DNA from: Candidatus Roizmanbacteria bacterium RIFCSPHIGHO2_01_FULL_39_8 | GTDB lineage: Bacteria > Patescibacteriota > Microgenomatia > UBA1406 > GWC2-37-13 | DNA: 9,646 nt | Assembly (NCBI GenBank): GCA_001789355.1 | Contig: MFZI01000054.1 | Location: 5,019 to 14,664 of the forward strand | Direction: 5' to 3' | Shown: positions 5,817-9,646 of the stretch, in pieces | How the letters are laid out: every line of letters begins with the position of its first letter | Numbering within the stretch: the stretch's first letter is position 1 | The notes under the pieces: generated by a model | What the model was told of the DNA's origin: nothing | Databases searched by the model: none | The model's input: only the letters and a program-made list of their open reading frames with translations | Translations under genes and position numbers: made by a program

Positions 5817-6779
5817 ATGATACAGGTAAAAAATCTCACTAAAATCTATAAAACAACGGTCAAAGGGAGTAGTTTTTTTTCGGATCTTTTCAACCGCAAA
5901 TATAAAGAAGTCGTTGCCCTTGATAAGGTATCATTTGAGATTGCTGGAAACGAATTGGTTGGTTTCATCGGACCAAATGGTGCGGGTAAGACAACTACTC
6001 TTAAGATCCTGGCTGGTATTTTGTACCCTACTTCGGGTCAAGTAAATGTGCTTGACTATTTTCCTTTTGACAAAAAAAGGTCTTTTCTGAAGCAGATTGC
6101 CTTTGTCATGGGACAAAGAAATCAACTTCTTTGGGATTTGCCTGCTCTTGATACATTTCAGCTAAATAAAGAGATATACGAAGTGAGTGATGACCGTTAT
6201 CATCAAATAGTAGACGAACTTACTTCTCTTCTAAATGCAGAAAACCTTGTTGAAAAACCGGTGAAAACTCTCTCCTTGGGTGAAAGAATGAAGATGGAAC
6301 TGATTGCAACTCTTATTCATAATCCAAAACTTATTTTCTTTGATGAGCCGACGATAGGCCTCGATCTCTTTTCCCAGGAGATTATAAGGGAATTTATTAA
6401 AAAATATCAAAAGCAATATCGGGCTACCATTATGCTCACAAGTCACTATATGGAAGATGTGAAACGACTCGCGAAACGCATTATCGTCATTAACAAAGGA
6501 AAGATATTATATGATGGGAATTTAAAAGAAATCGTACAGAAGTACTCTAGTACTAAGCTCGTTACAGTAGTCCTAGAATCTAAAATTGATCAAATAAAAT
6601 TATCATCTATCGGAAATATTATAAGTTATGTTTTTCCAAAAGTTTCATACAAAATAGACCGCCATTTGATACCTGAAAAAATCGACTTGATTAATAGACT
6701 CCTTCCCTATATGGATCTTACCATCGAAGAAGAACCCATAGAGGAAATCATCAAAAAACTTTTTTCGGGTAAGAAATGA
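5817..6779 (+). CDS. ABC transporter ATP-binding protein (ABC-2 exporter ATPase)
   Basis: Cytoplasmic ATPase powering the two upstream permeases; 320 residues. Walker A GPNGAGKTT is at 52-60, the Q-loop region is around VMGQRNQLLWDLP (97-109), the signature reads LSLGERMKMEL (152-162), Walker B is LIFFDEP (172-178), the D-loop GLD is 181-183 and the switch His is in TSHYMED (208-214), so the enzyme should be active. The ATP domain ends near 235, and about 85 further residues form a C-terminal domain that may recognise the permeases. The long insert after YKTTVKGSSFFSDLF before the first core strand, together with the QLLWDLP motif, resembles the COG4586 type that accompanies COG4587/COG3694 permeases. 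GGGGAGG (5802-5808) lies 8 nt before ATG. Gene order permease-permease-ATPase is intact. Confidence 0.93.
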   Translation: MIQVKNLTKIYKTTVKGSSFFSDLFNRKYKEVVALDKVSFEIAGNELVGFIGPNGAGKTTTLKILAGILYPTSGQVNVLDYFPFDKKRSFLKQIAFVMGQRNQLLWDLPALDTFQLNKEIYEVSDDRYHQIVDELTSLLNAENLVEKPVKTLSLGERMKMELIATLIHNPKLIFFDEPTIGLDLFSQEIIREFIKKYQKQYRATIMLTSHYMEDVKRLAKRIIVINKGKILYDGNLKEIVQKYSSTKLVTVVLESKIDQIKLSSIGNIISYVFPKVSYKIDRHLIPEKIDLINRLLPYMDLTIEEEPIEEIIKKLFSGKK

Positions 6780-6800
6780 CTTCTGCCTACAAATATCTGC

Positions 6801-6806
6801 TACACT
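6801..6806 (+). promoter_or_regulatory. -10 box before the hypothetical gene at 6813, leaderless geometry
   Basis: TACACT is exactly 6 nt before the GTG start at 6813. An ATGACT sequence 19 bp upstream is at best a weak -35. It could supply transcription in addition to read-through from the ABC operon. Confidence 0.4.
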
Positions 6807-6812
6807 TAGATT

Positions 6813-7340
6813 GTGAAGAAAAAAGGACCGGCAATTCTCATCATAAGCTTGATTATCTTTTTAGTTTTCGTTGTAGGAACACGATATGGGCAAAAAGTTG
6901 AAAAAACAAATAAAGTGATTGATTACCTTATCAGCCTTCCTCCTAGTCCTACAGTTCAACCTACGCAGGCACCTGTGGAATTTGAGAAATACAGCAACAA
7001 GTCTTGCGGTATTAGTTTTCTCTATCTTTCTGGTTTCAAGCCAACCCAGGAGTCTTCTGATTCGGCCTCGATAGGTGACATCAACAGATCTGTTTCTTTT
7101 TTGTGCAATCCGGCAGAAGATAAAAACTATAATATCATCCGTTATCTAAACGATCCCCAGACTGCGACAGCCGAAGTGACGCTCGAGAATAAAAAAATGG
7201 TCGTCAAATCGATAGCTGCGGGCGCTGGAAACATATACCTGTTTAGCTTGAAAAACCCCTTAAATGGAAAGGTTGTGTTTTTTGGAGTTTCTGACTCACT
7301 CTATCCCCTTTTTGAAAAGAGTTTGGAGTTTATGAAGTAA
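6813..7340 (+). CDS. Membrane-anchored hypothetical protein
   Basis: 175 residues starting with GTG. The N-terminus MKKKGP is followed by one strong hydrophobic helix (about 7-23), then a linker containing PPSPTVQPTQAP (43-54) and a globular domain of about 120 residues. This suggests an uncleaved signal anchor with an extracytoplasmic domain on a proline/threonine stalk. Two cysteines (in SNKSCGISFLY and SFLCNPAED) could form a disulfide outside the membrane. I do not recognise the family; the arrangement resembles small anchored proteins common in CPR genomes. It lies 33 nt after the ABC ATPase on the same strand, so it may belong to that operon. GTG was chosen because the lysine-rich signal-anchor start begins there and no alternative start fits better. 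Confidence 0.8.
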   Translation: MKKKGPAILIISLIIFLVFVVGTRYGQKVEKTNKVIDYLISLPPSPTVQPTQAPVEFEKYSNKSCGISFLYLSGFKPTQESSDSASIGDINRSVSFLCNPAEDKNYNIIRYLNDPQTATAEVTLENKKMVVKSIAAGAGNIYLFSLKNPLNGKVVFFGVSDSLYPLFEKSLEFMK

Positions 7341-7353
7341 TCATTTTAAAGCT

Positions 7354-7572
7354 TCAAACAAAGCCCCCTAGAACAGCTCCTCCCGCTCCTCCTGATGCAA
7401 TACTAAGAAGACCCACCCCGACTACACCTAAGACTTGGCGAACGCGAGAAGGCATGTCATCAATCTCTGCCAAATCTAATCTATTACTAAATTGGTTTGC
7501 ATACAGAACAACTGGAGTAAGAATTCCTCCCATTGTCGCACCTGCTACTATACCTTCAAGTATTCCAACCAT
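7354..7572 (-). CDS. Small glycine-rich membrane protein (hypothetical)
   Basis: 72 residues with two hydrophobic glycine-rich segments (about 3-25 and 47-70) around a polar, charged middle (NRLDLAEIDDMPSRVRQ). Glycine spacing such as GILEGIVAGATMGG and SGGAGGAVLGG allows close helix packing, as in glycine-zipper proteins. No family is recognised. Support for a real gene comes from the balanced hydrophobic-polar-hydrophobic layout, the absence of a competing ORF, and a TAAAAT hexamer exactly 6 nt before ATG. It is divergent from fmt across 45 bp and convergent with the hypothetical gene at 6813-7340 across 13 bp. Confidence 0.65.
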   Translation of the reverse strand: MVGILEGIVAGATMGGILTPVVLYANQFSNRLDLAEIDDMPSRVRQVLGVVGVGLLSIASGGAGGAVLGGFV

Positions 7573-7578
7573 ATAAGT

Positions 7579-7584
7579 ATTTTA
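7579..7584 (-). promoter_or_regulatory. -10 box of the small membrane protein gene
   Basis: TAAAAT on the minus strand, 6 nt before ATG 7572. No clear -35. It shares the 45-bp divergent region with the fmt -10. Confidence 0.4.
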
Positions 7585-7605
7585 TCTAAAAAATTTTCCT
7601 TTTGA

Positions 7606-7611
7606 TAGAAT
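7606..7611 (+). promoter_or_regulatory. -10 box of fmt, leaderless geometry
   Basis: TAGAAT lies exactly 6 nt before ATG 7618. No -35 match is obvious and no Shine-Dalgarno fits in the remaining space. Confidence 0.45.
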
Positions 7612-7617
7612 AAATCA

Positions 7618-8592
7618 ATGAAAAAACTATCTTTAGCATATTTTGGGACTCCTTATTTCTCCGCAAAATTCTTGGAAAAACTTCTCAGCGATGCTGCCAC
7701 TAATCAGTCAATTGAAGTGAAGCTTGTTGTAACTCAACCTGACGCGCCGGTTGGTCGAAAACATATCCTCACGCCCACTCCAGTAAAAGTGGTTGCAAAA
7801 AAATATGGGATTAAAGTTCTCGACAACTTAGATAAGTTACAAGCTACAAGTTACAAGTTAAAAGAGATTGATATGGCTTTTCTTTTCGCATATGGCAACC
7901 TCATTCCTAATGATCTGTTGCGTTCTCCGAAATATGGCTTTTGGAATACACACCCCTCCCTCCTCCCCTTGTACCGGGGACCTGCTCCTGTAGCCTATCC
8001 TCTGATCATGGGTGATGCAAAAACAGGGATGACCCTCATTCAGCTTGACAAAGAGATCGATCATGGTCCAGTCATAGCTCAAGAAGAAACAGAAATATTG
8101 CCTGGTGAACGAAGATCCGAACTTGAATTAAAACTAACCGATTTAGCCTTTAATTTGTTTAAAAAACAAATGAATGCGTTGACTCGTGAACCCGCCAATA
8201 AATTAGTGAGGCAACCGCAGCAGCATCCAAAAGCTACCTTTACTGACCGATTAGAAAAAAGTAACGGTTTCATTCCTTATCTAGTACTTAAAAATGCTCT
8301 ACAAAGAGAAAATAATGATTGGAAACCGAAACTGATCGAAGATTATCTTCAAACCAATAGAAATATCCAAATTACTAATTACCCATTACCCATTACTATT
8401 TTCAATCTCTTTCGTGGTCTTTACCCATGGCCAGGAATCTGGACTTCAACACATATAAAAGGTCAAGAAAAACGCCTCAAATTGACCGATATGGATCTTG
8501 TTGGCAATCAACTTATTTTGAAAAAGGTCCAGCTTGAAGGAAAAAAACAGGTAGATTTTAAAACTTTTCAGTCTGCTTACCACGCATTTTAA
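7618..8592 (+). CDS. fmt: Methionyl-tRNA formyltransferase
   Basis: Formylates Met-tRNA(fMet) from 10-formyltetrahydrofolate for translation initiation. The 324 residues match the usual length of about 310-320. The N-terminal domain starts with LAYFGTPYFSAKFLEKLL and has VVTQPDAPVGRKHILTPTPVK (37-57), the active site NTHPSLLPLYRGPAP with Asn110 and His112, and Asp148 in KEIDHGPVI. These line up with Asn106, His108 and Asp144 of E. coli at a constant offset of four. The C-terminal OB-like domain begins near HPKATFTDRLEKSNGFI and includes the FNLFRGLYPWPGIWT motif. Two stretches are encoded by heptamer repeats: KLQATSYKL (73-81) and around ITNYPLPIT. Both fall in variable regions, so activity should be retained. 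The gene stands alone, without def beside it. Its stop codon overlaps that of the convergent DUF1189 gene. Confidence 0.96.
   Translation: MKKLSLAYFGTPYFSAKFLEKLLSDAATNQSIEVKLVVTQPDAPVGRKHILTPTPVKVVAKKYGIKVLDNLDKLQATSYKLKEIDMAFLFAYGNLIPNDLLRSPKYGFWNTHPSLLPLYRGPAPVAYPLIMGDAKTGMTLIQLDKEIDHGPVIAQEETEILPGERRSELELKLTDLAFNLFKKQMNALTREPANKLVRQPQQHPKATFTDRLEKSNGFIPYLVLKNALQRENNDWKPKLIEDYLQTNRNIQITNYPLPITIFNLFRGLYPWPGIWTSTHIKGQEKRLKLTDMDLVGNQLILKKVQLEGKKQVDFKTFQSAYHAF
7834..7861. repeat. Heptamer tandem repeat inside fmt (array 1)
   Basis: Four 7-bp units: aagttac, aagctac, aagttac and aagttaa. They encode KLQATSYKLK between the folate-domain motif and the strand DMAFLFAYG. The unit differs in sequence from the gdh arrays but has the same length. 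Confidence 0.85.
8371..8398. repeat. Heptamer tandem repeat inside fmt (array 2)
   Basis: Four 7-bp units: attacta, attaccc, attaccc and attacta. They encode the segment ITNYPLPITI immediately before the conserved FNLFRGLYPWPG motif of the C-terminal domain. This is a third distinct unit family in the window. Confidence 0.85.
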
Positions 8593-9455
8593 GCTTTTGC
8601 AGATTTTATTTTATTCAAAATGAAGGCGCCTACCACCGTATAAAGAATGAGTCTTAAGAATGGGAAAGATACCTGCAGATTCGTCCAACCTAAGATGAGA
8701 AACATGGGGGTAAAAATCGTAGCTAAATGCATATCCACCTGATAGGCTTTTTGATAACTTAGCTGATATTTCATCCATTTTCCGACCAAATACAATGCAA
8801 GCGCGGTAAACAACAAATAAATAAGTTGCGATGTAACAAACCATGATAAGCTTCCAAAGAACAGAAATAAAATGACAACGAATGGAACATAGATAAGGAA
8901 AGGTGAAATGTATTGGGCAACTCTTTGCATCATATTTTGATTGATCGTTATATCATCAATATTTGAAAAAGGAAAGGTTTCAATCCTCCCATCATCTCGA
9001 CGATATGAAAGATATTGTTTGGTCACTAAGACTGCCGTCTGATACTTAGAAAGATCCTCAACCGAAGCTGCCGTGTCGATAACCACAAGATTTCTGATCT
9101 CCTCTGAAGTGGCTCCCTTGACCTGAAATTCTTCCTTTACGCTTTGTTCTACTTCCTGAAGCGGAATATAGTAAGGTTCCTCTACATTTGTTGAAACCTG
9201 GCCATTTCTAATGCGCACTTCCAACTCCGCCGGATATACTTTGACCAAAAGCCGCGGAACCTTTGCTAAAAACTCGTTGAGTGGGATCACCATAGACACA
9301 CTCAAAAATACTGTGGTGACGATTGAGAGCAACAAAGAGAAAAATAGGAAATATTTTAGGCTGAAGCTAAATGGAGCTTTGAGAACTTCATTATAATACC
9401 TGGCTGAACTAAAACTATTCTTGAGTACATGAAAAAAAGTCTTGAAATACCTCAT
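8589..9455 (-). CDS. DUF1189 family integral membrane protein
   Basis: 288 residues. There is one transmembrane helix near 33-57, a large probably extracytoplasmic domain (58-180), then four helices at about 183-203, 206-226, 244-262 and 265-282. The stretch around YPAELEVRIRNGQVSTN followed by EEPYYIP (about 74-98) is what I recognise as DUF1189-like; the function of that family is unknown. The start ATG 9455 gives a basic cytoplasmic N-terminus. A strong promoter lies just upstream and leaves a leader of only about 11 nt, with no Shine-Dalgarno. It converges on fmt with a shared TTAA carrying both stop codons, so no terminator separates them. No neighbour points to a specific role; envelope or transport-related regulation is possible but unsupported. 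Confidence 0.83.
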   Translation of the reverse strand: MRYFKTFFHVLKNSFSSARYYNEVLKAPFSFSLKYFLFFSLLLSIVTTVFLSVSMVIPLNEFLAKVPRLLVKVYPAELEVRIRNGQVSTNVEEPYYIPLQEVEQSVKEEFQVKGATSEEIRNLVVIDTAASVEDLSKYQTAVLVTKQYLSYRRDDGRIETFPFSNIDDITINQNMMQRVAQYISPFLIYVPFVVILFLFFGSLSWFVTSQLIYLLFTALALYLVGKWMKYQLSYQKAYQVDMHLATIFTPMFLILGWTNLQVSFPFLRLILYTVVGAFILNKIKSAKA

Positions 9456-9472
9456 AGGTAAAGTATAAATCG

Positions 9473-9501
9473 ATTATATGCGTCTTTTACTGATATGTCA
9501 A
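9473..9501 (-). promoter_or_regulatory. Consensus sigma70-type promoter of the DUF1189 gene
   Basis: Perfect -35 TTGACA (9501-9496) and perfect -10 TATAAT (9478-9473) with a 17-bp spacer. Expected start near 9466, giving an 11-nt leader to ATG 9455. A second hexamer, TATACT (9467-9462), lies exactly 6 nt before the ATG and could give a leaderless transcript. Confidence 0.8.
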
Positions 9502-9526
9502 CATTTTAATATTTACCACTTCTATT

Positions 9527-9646
9527 TTTTTTGTCTAGATTAAAAAAACCAATCTTGGGCACAATTTTTCAGCATCCATAGGAGGAGTTTTGATACTTTT
9601 TGCAATAATTGTGCCCAAGATTGGTTTTTTTAATCTAGACAAAAAA
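9527..9646. repeat. Perfect 40-bp inverted repeat with 40-nt loop at the window end
   Basis: Arms 9527-9566 and 9607-9646 are exact reverse complements (outer part TTTTTTGTCTAGATTA, inner part AATCTTGGGCACAATT). The spacer 9567-9606 contains AGGAGGAG. Each strand has an 18-bp GC-containing stem followed by seven T, so it could act as a bidirectional intrinsic terminator despite the long loop. It could also be a MITE-like element with 40-bp terminal repeats, or a fold-back artefact, because the second arm stops exactly at the last base. No transposase or clear target duplication is visible. Confidence 0.8.

Noticed and set aside
9590..9646. Partial ORF from TTG 9590 running off the window end
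   Set aside because: AGGAGGAG lies too close to the TTG and the frame is only 19 codons inside an inverted repeat arm; not enough to call a gene.
1..9646. Defence, toxin-antitoxin, retron, CRISPR or phage modules
   Set aside because: No nuclease, reverse transcriptase, toxin fold, integrase or spaced direct repeats of CRISPR type were found; the genes are metabolic, regulatory, transport and translation functions plus hypotheticals.

Overview
The window looks like AT-rich bacterial DNA from a small, streamlined genome. My best guess is the Patescibacteria/CPR radiation, possibly Microgenomates-like. The guess rests on compact gene spacing, start codons sitting just behind -10 boxes, short tandem heptamer repeats inside essential genes, and the mix of a Rho with a low-complexity N-terminus, an orphan fmt and an uncharacterised three-gene ABC-2 exporter. 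No 16S or ribosomal protein gene is present, so this placement is an inference. TGA is used as a normal stop (rho, second permease, ABC ATPase), which argues against the SR1/Gracilibacteria code.

Left part (1-2280, minus strand): a probable operon encodes a small CsoR/CstR-family repressor, a thioredoxin reductase (trxB) and a glutamate dehydrogenase cut off by the window edge. A TTGACA-type promoter with an overlapping 26-bp imperfect palindrome lies just upstream of the repressor, consistent with self-regulation by a thiol- or metal-responsive repressor.

Middle (2281-4160, minus strand): transcription terminator rho, with a weak terminator at its stop codon and a 356-base region without a gene upstream. 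That upstream region starts with a strong promoter (TTGACA-18-TATACT). About 200 nt of it can fold into a closed multi-hairpin RNA whose closing helix begins at the predicted transcription start. It is either a long rho leader, a separate small RNA, or a cluster of palindromic repeats.

Right part (4197-7340, plus strand): two ABC-2 permeases and their ATPase, translationally packed with good ribosome binding sites, then a membrane-anchored hypothetical protein. A small glycine-rich membrane protein (minus) and methionyl-tRNA formyltransferase fmt (plus) diverge from a 45-bp shared promoter region. fmt converges on a DUF1189 membrane protein so tightly that both stop codons share one TTAA. The window ends in a perfect 40-bp inverted repeat around a 40-nt loop.

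The most unusual signals are (1) 7-bp-period tandem repeats of several different unit sequences, in frame inside gdh and fmt and also in regulatory regions; (2) a recurrent -10 box exactly 6 nt before the start codon, suggesting leaderless mRNAs; (3) the structured rho upstream region; and (4) the terminal inverted repeat. I see no CRISPR array, tRNA, rRNA, transposase or recognisable defence system.
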